NCBI GenBank assembly: GCA_963582935.1
Contig: CAUZSH010000001.1
Location: 1-64,000 of the forward strand
From: CAUZSH01 sp963582935
GTDB lineage: Bacteria > Pseudomonadota > Gammaproteobacteria > Francisellales > Francisellaceae
Reading direction: 5' to 3'
Length of the DNA: 64,000 bases
A program made the translations under genes and the position numbers. The first letter of the stretch is position 1. Each line of letters starts with the position of its first letter. Positions 36,182-44,795 of the stretch are shown piece by piece. The notes beneath the pieces were generated by a model, which did no database searches, was not told the DNA's origin, and saw only the letters and a program-made list of their open reading frames with translations.

Positions 36182-38011
36182 TTATAGCGGTTTCAAAAAT
36201 CCAGCAACCCTATCATAAAGGATATGCACCTCCTCTGGCACGAGCTTGCCAAAATTCAAAAAGGCATGGATCATATTATCAAAATGATAATGACTAACAA
36301 CAACTCCTTTCTCCGTTAAGGCTTCGGCATAAGCAATTCCCTCATCTCGTAAAGGATCAAACCCTGCTGTCATGATAAATGTCGCGGGTAACTTATCTAA
36401 ATCGTTTGAAAAAAGTGGTGACACACTGGGATCTTTAAAATCCATCCCTTTCGGTAAAAATTGATCTCGACACCATTCAACCTTATCTGCATCCAGTAAA
36501 TACCCTTGAGAAAACAGCTCCATCGATTCATAATCATGGGTAAAGTCCACTGTCGGATATAGCAAAACTTGCGCCGCAATCGTGACATCTGAATCATTAA
36601 CCGCTCTTAATGTTGCAAGTGCCGCATAATTTGCACCTGAGCTATCTCCCATTACCACCAACTTTTCAGCCGTTGCTTTCAAGTCTTTTGCATTATGATA
36701 AGTCCATTTCAGCACCTCATAGGCATCGTCTAGCCCATCTGGGCAAGGATGCTCAGGCGCAAGTCGATAGTCCACAGAGATTACCACACGCTGGCAAGCA
36801 ATTGCTAGCTCTCGGCATGGCACATCAAAGGAATCTAGTGTTCCAGAAACAAAACCACCACCATGCACATATACCATGATGGGCAAAATCATGGAAGGAT
36901 CTGGATGATATAACCGAAGATGAATGTCCCGACCATTTACTTTGATTGAAAATTCTTTAACACTCGCCACATCAATGGGGTCTTCTGCATAGTAATTAAG
37001 AGATGTTGCACTTTTGCGCACCGACTCAAGCGTTTCAACACCTGACGTGGATTTATACTTGTTAATGAAGCCCAAGAAGTCTTGGAGTTTCTTAGGAATG
37101 GGTTGATTTCCTTTGTAAAAACTAATCTGCGGTTTTGGCTTATCTGTGCCAACCTTTCTAGCTTGTGGCGCTTGCCGAACAATCACATTCACCCATGCCT
37201 TTTGGTCTGCTGAAAGCATTTCTGGCAATAGGTTTAAGGAAGCACTCAAGCTATTTCTAACCCTTGAAACTTCAGCATATTCTTTTAAGTCACTCAAAAT
37301 CCATTCACAAATAGACAGTGCCTTAGCGTGGTTTTCATGTCGAATTTCAATCACACAATCAACATTGGGTGTTTTGAGATCCCAAGGCACGTAATCCACA
37401 ATAAAATTACAGGGCAAGTAATGTAAACCCGCTTCTCTTGCCAAAGAATATTCAGGATAAGCCGTCATTCCCATCACGCTTCCACCCATATTTTGAAAGC
37501 ATTTCGCATCCGCCATGGTTGGAAACTGAGGACCTTCTACACAAACATATATTTGTGAAAAATGTATTTTAAAATCAAACTTACTTTTCTTTGACTTTAA
37601 AATTTCCGCTGCTTTCTCACAAATGGGGTGGGTCAGTGAAACATAGCCTTGCAAATTATCATCACAAAAAGTCGCATTTCTAGAGGTTTTTGTCCGATCA
37701 ATATATTGGTAAGGTACCACCATATCACCCGGTTTAAAATCTTCGTTCAGGCTGCGAACAGATGACAGCGCTAAAATAGACGTCGCACCATGTTTTTTAA
37801 GTGCGTAAATATTCGCTCGGTAATTTATTTTTGAAAGCAATAAATGTTGCTCTCGACCAGTACGGCACAAGAAAAGTGCCTCATGCCCATTTACTTTGAC
37901 TCTTTGTAGTCCATCAGAACAAAGTCCAAAGGGAGTCTCTCTTGGTAAATCTTCTATTACCTCAAATTCGTCAAAGGATTCAAACCCACTACTACCGATT
38001 ATTGCCCACAT
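36182..38011 (-). CDS. Fusion of MTA/purine nucleoside phosphorylase-like domain and HSL-type alpha/beta hydrolase
   Basis: A single 609-residue ORF without internal stops. Residues 1 to about 250 resemble the MTAP/PNP family: IIGSSGFESFDEFEV, KINYRANIYALKKHGATSI, DRTKTSRNATF and GMTAYPEYSLAREAGLHY. Residues about 300-609 are an esterase of the hormone-sensitive lipase group: oxyanion motif HGGGFVSGTLDSFD, nucleophile motif GDSSGANYA, Asp in GFDPLRDEG and His in DNMIHAFLNF. The predicted activities are phosphorolysis of a purine nucleoside or methylthioadenosine and carboxyl-ester hydrolysis. The normal phosphorylase sequence GTGGxx is altered at the N-terminus (GSSGF), so the first domain's activity is uncertain. 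It is followed by the ACBP gene. Confidence 0.85.
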   Translation of the reverse strand: MWAIIGSSGFESFDEFEVIEDLPRETPFGLCSDGLQRVKVNGHEALFLCRTGREQHLLLSKINYRANIYALKKHGATSILALSSVRSLNEDFKPGDMVVPYQYIDRTKTSRNATFCDDNLQGYVSLTHPICEKAAEILKSKKSKFDFKIHFSQIYVCVEGPQFPTMADAKCFQNMGGSVMGMTAYPEYSLAREAGLHYLPCNFIVDYVPWDLKTPNVDCVIEIRHENHAKALSICEWILSDLKEYAEVSRVRNSLSASLNLLPEMLSADQKAWVNVIVRQAPQARKVGTDKPKPQISFYKGNQPIPKKLQDFLGFINKYKSTSGVETLESVRKSATSLNYYAEDPIDVASVKEFSIKVNGRDIHLRLYHPDPSMILPIMVYVHGGGFVSGTLDSFDVPCRELAIACQRVVISVDYRLAPEHPCPDGLDDAYEVLKWTYHNAKDLKATAEKLVVMGDSSGANYAALATLRAVNDSDVTIAAQVLLYPTVDFTHDYESMELFSQGYLLDADKVEWCRDQFLPKGMDFKDPSVSPLFSNDLDKLPATFIMTAGFDPLRDEGIAYAEALTEKGVVVSHYHFDNMIHAFLNFGKLVPEEVHILYDRVAGFLKPL

Positions 38012-38110
38012 AAAAATTCCAGAGTATCATCACAAGCTTTTGTAATTAAAGCCCCTTTGGTGTGTCAATGCAAGCTGTAAATTGGGCATTATTAAAAAAT
38101 ATGTATCTGC

Positions 38111-38908
38111 TTAATTCAATAAAACAGTTGGACGTTGCTTCGCTTTTCTCAGATTACTTAAGTAACTGTTATCTGGAAAGTTTTCTTTTAGAACAGCCGT
38201 GGAAGAGACTGCCATATCGGGAAGGTTTAATATCTTATATGATCTGATCATTAACACCAAAGCACCCTCTACGGCTTCAGAGCGAGGATATTGCTCAACA
38301 ATGGTCTTTGCGCGGTTAATGGCACCAACATAGGCTGCATGTTCAAAGTTATATTTTGCGATATTATACTCATACTGACCAATCGTATTATTTAGATAAA
38401 TCATACGTCTACGAGCATCGCTGACATAATTTGCGTCTGGCTCGAGCTGAACCGCACGCTTTAACTCAAAAAATGCTTTTTTATAGTTTGATGGATCATG
38501 ATGAGACATTTCGTAAGGCAATCTACGTTGCAAGAAACCACGCCCATTATCAAAGTGCACCACGCCCATCATGTAATAAGCATACCCCACATCTTTATTA
38601 GAGGGGTAAAGCTTAATAAACTGACTCGCAGTCGCAATCACCATCGCAGGTTCTGCTTTTTGATAATAAGAATAGATCAGATCAAGCGTTCCTAATTGGC
38701 TATAATGCTCAAAAGGGTATTGAGCATTCAAGGATTTCAGCGCTTTAATCGCACTGGTATAATCCCCTTCCTTCATATAATTATGACCAATCGCATAGAT
38801 ATATTCAGCACTATCTCCCTGATATGGAAGAATATTTTCATCTGAAGCACACCCTGAAAACAATAAAACACTCAATAAAAGAACTGTACCCGCCAATATT
38901 TTTTTCAT
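38111..38908 (-). CDS. bamD: Outer membrane assembly lipoprotein BamD
   Basis: This component of the BAM complex inserts beta-barrel proteins. It has 265 residues. The lipobox is LLFSGC with Cys20, followed by tetratricopeptide-like repeats (YMKEGDYTSAIKALKSLNAQ, YPRSEAVEGALVLMI). The divergent arrangement with rluD, only about 90 bases apart, is the common gammaproteobacterial order and supports the call. Confidence 0.95.
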   Translation of the reverse strand: MKKILAGTVLLLSVLLFSGCASDENILPYQGDSAEYIYAIGHNYMKEGDYTSAIKALKSLNAQYPFEHYSQLGTLDLIYSYYQKAEPAMVIATASQFIKLYPSNKDVGYAYYMMGVVHFDNGRGFLQRRLPYEMSHHDPSNYKKAFFELKRAVQLEPDANYVSDARRRMIYLNNTIGQYEYNIAKYNFEHAAYVGAINRAKTIVEQYPRSEAVEGALVLMIRSYKILNLPDMAVSSTAVLKENFPDNSYLSNLRKAKQRPTVLLN

Positions 38909-38995
38909 TCATTTACCCTTTTTAACCAATTACTTGTGTCGTTTTTTTGTTTACACTATAGCAATATAAAATCACAAAGACGACGGAGTCTTGAA

Positions 38996-40024
38996 TTGAG
39001 CCATCATAAAACATTTGAGAGCATACAGCAAAGCGTTATTGTCGAAGAGTCGTCTGCTGGGAAACGTCTTGATCAAATACTGGCTGAGATGTTCCCTGAT
39101 TACTCACGATCTCAACTACAAAAATGGCTAAAGCAAGAAAAAATAACTGTTGATGGTGCACTGATAAAGGGCAAACAAAAACTGATCGGTGGCGAGACTA
39201 TCCGAATAGATCTTGAGATTGAATCGCAAACAGGATGGACTGCCGAAGATATTCCACTCACAATCGTTTATGAAGATGATACTGTGATTGTCATCAATAA
39301 ACCCGTTGGGATGGTCGTACATCCTGGTGCTGGCAATACTTCTGGCACATTGTCCAATGCATTACTACACCACTTCCCAGATATTGAGAGTGTCCCTCGT
39401 GCAGGCATTGTTCATCGCCTAGACAAAGATACTTCTGGACTATTAGTTGCCGCAAAAACGCTCAAAGCCCATACATCACTGGTAGAACAACTGCAAAACC
39501 GTACCGTTACCCGAGAATATGAAGCCATTACCACAGGCGTCATCACAGCAGGTAGCACTATTAATCAGCCTATTGGTCGAAACCCCCACCATAGAACCCG
39601 CATGGCAGTAAGCGAATTTGGTAAACCTGCCATCACGCACTTTAATGTCCTTGAGAAATATCGAGGACATACTCGCATTCGCTGCAAACTTGAAACGGGT
39701 CGAACACACCAGATTAGAGTGCACATGCAATTTTTAAATGCACCACTTTTGGGTGATCAAACTTATAATGTTCGTTTAAGAATACCAAATGGTGCTGATC
39801 AAGCACTCATTGATGCACTTCGTCAATTTAAACGCCAAGCACTTCATGCCTATAAGCTCGCTTTTATCCACCCTGAAACGGGTAAAGAGGTTTCATTCAC
39901 GGCCAAACCACCAGAAGATATGCAGCAACTTATTGCAATCCTTCGACAAGATGTCCGTTCACTTTATAATCTTGATGAAGATGACGATGAAGGTGAAAAT
40001 TTCGAGCATAATATTGACTGGTAG
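38996..40024 (+). CDS. rluD: 23S rRNA pseudouridine synthase RluD
   Basis: This enzyme modifies U1911/1915/1917 of 23S rRNA. An N-terminal S4 domain (GKRLDQILAEMFPDYSRSQL, then QKWLKQEKITVDG) precedes the catalytic domain, with HRLDKDTSGLLVAAKT (catalytic Asp about residue 143) and RCKLETGRTHQIRVHM. A TTG at 38996, seven bases after GGAG, gives 342 residues. The GTG at 38936 would add 20 unlikely residues that overlap the promoter space. Confidence 0.95.
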   Translation: MSHHKTFESIQQSVIVEESSAGKRLDQILAEMFPDYSRSQLQKWLKQEKITVDGALIKGKQKLIGGETIRIDLEIESQTGWTAEDIPLTIVYEDDTVIVINKPVGMVVHPGAGNTSGTLSNALLHHFPDIESVPRAGIVHRLDKDTSGLLVAAKTLKAHTSLVEQLQNRTVTREYEAITTGVITAGSTINQPIGRNPHHRTRMAVSEFGKPAITHFNVLEKYRGHTRIRCKLETGRTHQIRVHMQFLNAPLLGDQTYNVRLRIPNGADQALIDALRQFKRQALHAYKLAFIHPETGKEVSFTAKPPEDMQQLIAILRQDVRSLYNLDEDDDEGENFEHNIDW

Positions 40025-40184
40025 CGCCATATACATAGTCCAGTTCAAAATGCCGAATTTATATAGCGGTATTTTTTATTTGGTTAAATCGAGGTTTTGC
40101 TTGCCATACTTATTGATATGGTTAAAAAGACAAGGACTAGAAATCGGTAGTTTGGCTTGGGTTATGTATATAACGGGCATAAAA

Positions 40185-40206
40185 AAGCCTTGCTTTAACA
40201 AGGCTT
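40185..40206 (-). terminator. Intrinsic terminator after the chitinase gene
   Basis: Minus strand AAGCCTTG, a 6-base loop, then CAAGGCTT followed by TTTT; perfect 8-bp stem, 30 bases after the chitinase stop. Confidence 0.9.
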
Positions 40207-40235
40207 AATATATTTAAAAACATTCCTTACTTGAA

Positions 40236-43200
40236 TTAATATGACTTCATCTGATCACAATATTTAGGCATATTACCATTATCATCAAGCTGGGCATTGC
40301 TCAGCCCAAAGCTTTGACCGATGGCATTGTAGAAACCAATGCGATCCTCGACTTTCCCATTGGTAGGCTGATTACATTCCAAACCACCATTAATGATATT
40401 AATCGTTGATCCCATACCGAATTGTCGACCATCTTGAATCCCATCTTCGTATAAACGTTGCTCTTCTGCATTTGAAGAAGCAAGTGTTGACCCAAACCCT
40501 GCGCCAAGCCCCATAATTCCAGGATTTCCTGTCATCATGAAATGTGCAGAAGGTTTGTTATACTGAGGCTTCATCCAAAACCAGATGGCTGATGCCCATG
40601 CTACTTCAGAATCTTCCACCACTCTATCAGGGTTTGCAAGTAACACATTCGCATCATTAAAGTAATACTCACTAAATGGGCCGTAATTATAGTTATAGCT
40701 TAGCTGCATTGGACCACGACCATAGTAACCTTGACCTTCAACTGGCTTATACGGGGCAAGGTCTGGGTTAGTCGCACTATAGGTCGAATATGCACAAACT
40801 GCTGGAGTACAGTTCACCTCATAAGTGAAATATAAACCCCAAGCCTCACGCCCACCTGGAGCCGTATCCCATCCACCCGTTGTTTCATGGGCTGTATTTG
40901 CCAAGAAAGCCGCAAGCTCACGTTTTTTATCGAGCTCACTGCCAACCGATGCGAAGCTAGGAAAACGTTTTGCCGCTTCGACTAATCCCGCATAAGTATA
41001 GGTTTGATGGGTTGCTGCACCCCCCTCATTCCGATTAGGAAATAGTGCTTCAAATTGTGCCTGAGTAAACAAGCTATCTAGGCTTGACTCCGCGACAGTT
41101 TCTCCAGTTACAGTTTCTCCAGTTACAGTTTCTCCAGTTACAGTTTCTCCAGTTACAGTTTCTCCAGTTACAGTTTCTCCAGTTCCAGTTTCTCCAGTTC
41201 CAGTTTCTTCAGTTCCAGTTTCTTCAGTTCCAGTTTCTTCAGTTCCAGCACCATTATTTGATTTTTCTTGAATCCATGCATCAGCATGTGGATCAGGTAA
41301 ATTATTTACCCCAAGATAGAACGTTTCAATCAATGATGGAAATGACGCTCCCTTCGGTGCATCGCCATCAAAACTCCAGAACATACCACCACCAAGATTA
41401 TATTGGAGCACATATTCTGCTTTTGTTTGAATGGTTTCAGCGTCATCATACGTCATAAATATCTTAGTTTCAGGATTATAATAATATGATTCTACGTGTT
41501 GACCCTGAGCATTATGATCAATTCTCGTATATTTTAATGCCTCATACCCCTGACAAGCACTCAACTTTGCTGTTGCAAATGGTAAGCCCATTAAGCAATT
41601 ATAAGAGATCGTGCCAGCCTCATACTCTCCAGGCATTGCTGTGCCAGATACCTGGAATAAACCATTATTATTGGTTGAGACTTCTGCCCAACCTCTCGCA
41701 TATAAAGGCATACCTACAACAATCTGATGGCTTGGAACACCTTTTGAAAGCAGATATTGTACAGCAGAATCTGTATTCCACTGCCCTTCATTTTCTGCAA
41801 AATCTGGATCTGCATGATCTTGATGATCATACAATGCAGATTGGTGTCCCGTATCATTATCGAATGCGCCATCAAAATCATAAGTCATTAAGTTAATCCA
41901 GTCTAAATGCTTATAGATCTCTTCATAACTTAACAAAGCCATATTTTGAGGTGCTGCCGATACTGCAGCAGTTAAGAAATATTGTTTACCATCTTCTACA
42001 CCAGCCTGACTAAGCGCCACTTTTAACTCAGCGATCAAATTCAAAAAATCAATCGCCTCTTGAGGCCTCTTCTCTGTATAGCTAAATTGCGGGCCTAATA
42101 CTGGAAACTCCCAATCTAAATCCAATCCATTAAAGCCATATTTCTTCATTGCACCAATTGATGATGCAATAAATACTGCTCGCTTAGCAGGGTCTGCAGC
42201 CATAATTGGGAAGTTCGTTGACTTAGTCCAGCCACCAATTGACATAAACAGATTGATATCTTTGTTCAAGTGTAATGCGGCTAATTCTTTCAACTGATTC
42301 AAACGGTGAAAATTACCAAAATATTCAGGTGCTACTTCTCCTTCTGGATAATGCCATTTATCTGCTGGGAACGTGACTTGCACATCGCCCCATATTGCAG
42401 TTGCTTCTCCAAAGCGTTTATCAAAGTCAGCATAACCATCTAGGTATTCGACTTCTCCCGTTGCTTTTAATCCCAAGAAGGCATAATAAATATCATCAAC
42501 CAAATCCACTGGAATATCAGTGACATTGTAATTACGTCCATAAATACCCCACTCAGCGAAGTATGCCCCTACGCGTTTTGTGTCACTTGTCGCAATCATT
42601 TCAAAGTTTAGGATATAGTTATTTGTCATATCATTAACGAGAACAGCTTGACCATGATCTTCCGATTTTAATTGATAACGATTACCTTCTTCATCATAAA
42701 ATGCCACTTCAAAAACATGGTAATCACCAGAGGGTAATTCAACAGCATTATTACCATTGGTAACCACCCTTATTAAATTATCACTACCTTCTGATCTGAA
42801 GTGTAAGCTAACAGAAATACCTTCAGGCAAGCCGCCTACAGCAAGGTTAATTGAGTTATTCTCAACCACAGGATCAACCACAGGATCAACCACAGGATCA
42901 ACCACAGGATCAACCACAGGATCAACCACAGGATCAACCACAGGATCAACCACAGGATCAACCACAGGATCAATCACAGGATCAACCACAGGATCAACCA
43001 CAGGATCAACTTGATCATCAATAACACCTAGATTTGTCCAAGCATCACTGCTTGCCCAACCTTCTGGGTTATAAGCATCACCTCCTTGAGAGCACCACCC
43101 TGCAACTTTACATTCATACAGCACACCATTTAAAGCGACCTGATCACCAACGCTATAAGTGGCACTTTCAGAATAAGAAAGATAGTCTCCTTCAGGGATG

Positions 43201-43592
43201 ACAGGATTAGAGTCATCACTTTCATTATCTGAACCAGCGTCTGAGCCAGAATCAGGATTACCTTCAACCAATTCCCAGACCGCCACATCCGATGCAGGTT
43301 CGTCTCCCTTTGTCCACCATTTTGCCTTATACGTAGCGCCATCGTGAATGACTAAATCACCACCACTATACCCTTTAGAAGAAGTCCAATCCTGACTATC
43401 CGATAAGAGCTTCCAAGCATCATTATTTGAAGGAACGTCACCTTGTGTCCACCATTGAGCCTCATAAATTTGGCTATTATAATCAACTTGTTCGCCTCCA
43501 ACATAAACAGCACTTGAATCAAACTCTGCAGCCAATGCATAATTACAAAGTGCAGCAGTTACAATGGCCAAGCATATAGTTTTCTTTCTCAT
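40236..43592 (-). CDS. Secreted multidomain chitinase: three CBM5/12, GH18 and GH19
   Basis: The 1118-residue protein starts with a signal peptide ending ALAAEF. Three CBM5/12-like chitin-binding modules follow at about 24-64, 66-112 and 137-187, with Trp-rich KAKWWTKGDEP and EAQWWTQGDVP motifs. After a 12-unit VDPV linker and a beta-rich segment comes a GH18 domain (about 338-765) with catalytic GFNGLDLDWEFP. A threonine/glutamate repeat linker leads to a GH19 domain (about 850-1118) with AHETTGGWDTAPGGREAWG and GYYGRGPMQLSYNYNYG. Both hydrolase folds attack chitin by different mechanisms (retaining versus inverting). Ribosome-binding site AGG is nine bases before ATG. Confidence 0.93.
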   Translation of the reverse strand: MRKKTICLAIVTAALCNYALAAEFDSSAVYVGGEQVDYNSQIYEAQWWTQGDVPSNNDAWKLLSDSQDWTSSKGYSGGDLVIHDGATYKAKWWTKGDEPASDVAVWELVEGNPDSGSDAGSDNESDDSNPVIPEGDYLSYSESATYSVGDQVALNGVLYECKVAGWCSQGGDAYNPEGWASSDAWTNLGVIDDQVDPVVDPVVDPVIDPVVDPVVDPVVDPVVDPVVDPVVDPVVDPVVDPVVENNSINLAVGGLPEGISVSLHFRSEGSDNLIRVVTNGNNAVELPSGDYHVFEVAFYDEEGNRYQLKSEDHGQAVLVNDMTNNYILNFEMIATSDTKRVGAYFAEWGIYGRNYNVTDIPVDLVDDIYYAFLGLKATGEVEYLDGYADFDKRFGEATAIWGDVQVTFPADKWHYPEGEVAPEYFGNFHRLNQLKELAALHLNKDINLFMSIGGWTKSTNFPIMAADPAKRAVFIASSIGAMKKYGFNGLDLDWEFPVLGPQFSYTEKRPQEAIDFLNLIAELKVALSQAGVEDGKQYFLTAAVSAAPQNMALLSYEEIYKHLDWINLMTYDFDGAFDNDTGHQSALYDHQDHADPDFAENEGQWNTDSAVQYLLSKGVPSHQIVVGMPLYARGWAEVSTNNNGLFQVSGTAMPGEYEAGTISYNCLMGLPFATAKLSACQGYEALKYTRIDHNAQGQHVESYYYNPETKIFMTYDDAETIQTKAEYVLQYNLGGGMFWSFDGDAPKGASFPSLIETFYLGVNNLPDPHADAWIQEKSNNGAGTEETGTEETGTEETGTGETGTGETVTGETVTGETVTGETVTGETVTGETVAESSLDSLFTQAQFEALFPNRNEGGAATHQTYTYAGLVEAAKRFPSFASVGSELDKKRELAAFLANTAHETTGGWDTAPGGREAWGLYFTYEVNCTPAVCAYSTYSATNPDLAPYKPVEGQGYYGRGPMQLSYNYNYGPFSEYYFNDANVLLANPDRVVEDSEVAWASAIWFWMKPQYNKPSAHFMMTGNPGIMGLGAGFGSTLASSNAEEQRLYEDGIQDGRQFGMGSTINIINGGLECNQPTNGKVEDRIGFYNAIGQSFGLSNAQLDDNGNMPKYCDQMKSY
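41101..41250. repeat. 15-bp minisatellite coding the GH18-GH19 linker
   Basis: Ten tandem 15-base units (TCTCCAGTTACAGTT and variants) encode TGETV/TEETG pentapeptides. The units form two or three sequence types in blocks, which suggests recent expansion. Being a multiple of three, copy-number change keeps the frame. Confidence 0.95.
42864..43007. repeat. 12-bp minisatellite coding the VDPV linker
   Basis: Twelve tandem 12-base units (AACCACAGGATC), eleven identical and one with a single substitution (Val to Ile), encode the VDPV linker between the chitin-binding modules and the GH18 part. Confidence 0.95.
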
Positions 43593-43724
43593 ATTAAGTT
43601 ACCTACTATTATTACAATAAAAATCCATTAAATTTCTTTTATACCCAAACAATACAAAACGCACATAATTATCTTTAAAATTATATTATTATTTCTTTTG
43701 ATCAATAGTCGATCTCTTTTTACA

Positions 43725-43744
43725 ATGTGAGAAGTTACTCACAT
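43725..43744. promoter_or_regulatory. Candidate operator palindrome upstream of the chitinase
   Basis: ATGTGAG, six bases, CTCACAT: a perfect 7-bp-arm inverted repeat about 133 bases upstream of the chitinase start. It resembles a Crp/Fnr-class site, but the TGTGA/TCACA spacing is 8 rather than the 6 of Crp, so the factor is unknown. Confidence 0.45.
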
Positions 43745-44024
43745 GGCATATACAAACAGACATATCAAAATTATTTAAACTTACGGCATAATGAATATTT
43801 TTTTGAGTTGCTATAATTAAAACCTCCACTGTTTTAGACGCCAATCATTCCTTTAACTAACACAGAAACTATAACAGCCAGGCACTCTTGTAGATACAAG
43901 CTATCTCTTTAATGGATGGCACCTTTCTCTTTATTTTCTTAAGACAACAGCCAGGCAACACCGGAGATTAACCGACCAATCTCTGAATACAGTCAATGCT
44001 TTAATCCTCTGCTAGATTTAAATT

Positions 44025-44053
44025 TTTACATTAAATCAATGCTGATGTATAAT
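44025..44053 (+). promoter_or_regulatory. Promoter of plsY
   Basis: TTTACA (44025-44030), a 17-base spacer and perfect TATAAT (44048-44053) lie 33 bases before the ATG at 44087. This also argues against the upstream ATG at 44039. Confidence 0.7.
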
Positions 44054-44086
44054 TATAGGCAATCTTCACCTAGACAAATCTCATCT

Positions 44087-44743
44087 ATGTCTTATTTTGA
44101 AATTTCACTCATCGCCATTGGGTACCTGTTTGGATCCATTAATAGCGCAATCCTTATCTGTAAAGTACTCAGACTACCATCACCGCGCACCATTGGCTCA
44201 GGAAACCCAGGGGCGACAAACGTTCTTAGATTAGGAGGAAAAGGCGCAGCCATTGCAACGCTTGCAGGAGACCTAGCCAAAGGGCTCGTTCCTGTTTTGA
44301 TTGCACACTGGTTTGGGATGAGCACACTCATCATTAGTTTAGTGGCACTCGCTGCTGTTATTGGGCATATACTTCCTATTTTCTTTGGGTTTAAAGGTGG
44401 CAAGGGTGTCGCCACACTAATCGGCGTAATGTTTGGTTTTCATTGGATTCTGGGGTTATTCTTCTTAACCACATGGCTAATTATTGCACTCATTACACGC
44501 TATTCATCATTTGCCTCCATCATTGCCACCATCGAAGCACCTATTGTTGTATATTTTTTCTTTGGTGAAAACCCAAGCTTTGTGTTCATTATCCTCGCAC
44601 TGATTGTGATGATCCGACATAAGGACAATATTCAGCGTTTGGTTGCAGGCACCGAAAGCAAACTAGGCAAAAAATTAAAGAAAAAGCCGAAAGTGAAAAA
44701 ATCAACAGTCAACGATGCGCAAGAAATATCCGAAATAAAGTAG
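44087..44743 (+). CDS. plsY: Acyl-phosphate glycerol-3-phosphate acyltransferase PlsY
   Basis: This membrane enzyme transfers an acyl group from acyl-phosphate to glycerol-3-phosphate, the first step of phospholipid synthesis. From the ATG at 44087 it has 218 residues with five hydrophobic segments. Signature loops GSINSAILICKV, GSGNPGATNVLRLGGK and FFGFKGGKGVATLIGV are present. A Lys-rich tail of about 25 residues (KLGKKLKKKPKVKK) extends beyond the usual end. Confidence 0.93.
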   Translation: MSYFEISLIAIGYLFGSINSAILICKVLRLPSPRTIGSGNPGATNVLRLGGKGAAIATLAGDLAKGLVPVLIAHWFGMSTLIISLVALAAVIGHILPIFFGFKGGKGVATLIGVMFGFHWILGLFFLTTWLIIALITRYSSFASIIATIEAPIVVYFFFGENPSFVFIILALIVMIRHKDNIQRLVAGTESKLGKKLKKKPKVKKSTVNDAQEISEIK

Positions 44744-44795
44744 TTACATATAAATATCATTAATAAAACAGTCAAATTTATAAAGGGCAAGCGAA

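Larger units (their letters stand above)
43593..44086. other. Long divergent intergenic region chitinase/plsY
   Basis: About 490 bases without a gene. It holds a palindrome at 43725-43744, the plsY promoter at 44025-44053, and a 12-base direct repeat AACAGCCAGGCA at 43873-43884 and 43946-43957. A TATAAA at about 43645 on the minus strand could be the chitinase -10, but it lacks a good -35, in keeping with an activated promoter. Confidence 0.6.

Noticed and set aside
41084..41458. Plus-strand ORF of Gln-Phe-Leu repeats
   Set aside because: Antisense shadow of the TGETV minisatellite of the chitinase gene.
41101..43007. CRISPR-like tandem repeats
   Set aside because: Units are 12 and 15 bp, directly contiguous without spacers and in frame with the chitinase gene.
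42757..43014. ORF on the plus strand rich in Gly-Ser-Thr-Thr repeats
   Set aside because: It is the antisense reading of the VDPV minisatellite inside the chitinase gene; repeats without stops open several frames.
43725..43744. Crp binding site
   Set aside because: The TGTGA and TCACA halves are 8 bases apart, not 6. Kept only as an unassigned palindrome.
43850..43980. Cyclic-di-GMP or other riboswitch near the chitinase
   Set aside because: The repeated AACAGCCAGGCA suggested structured RNA, but the conserved cores of GEMM riboswitches are not present on either strand.
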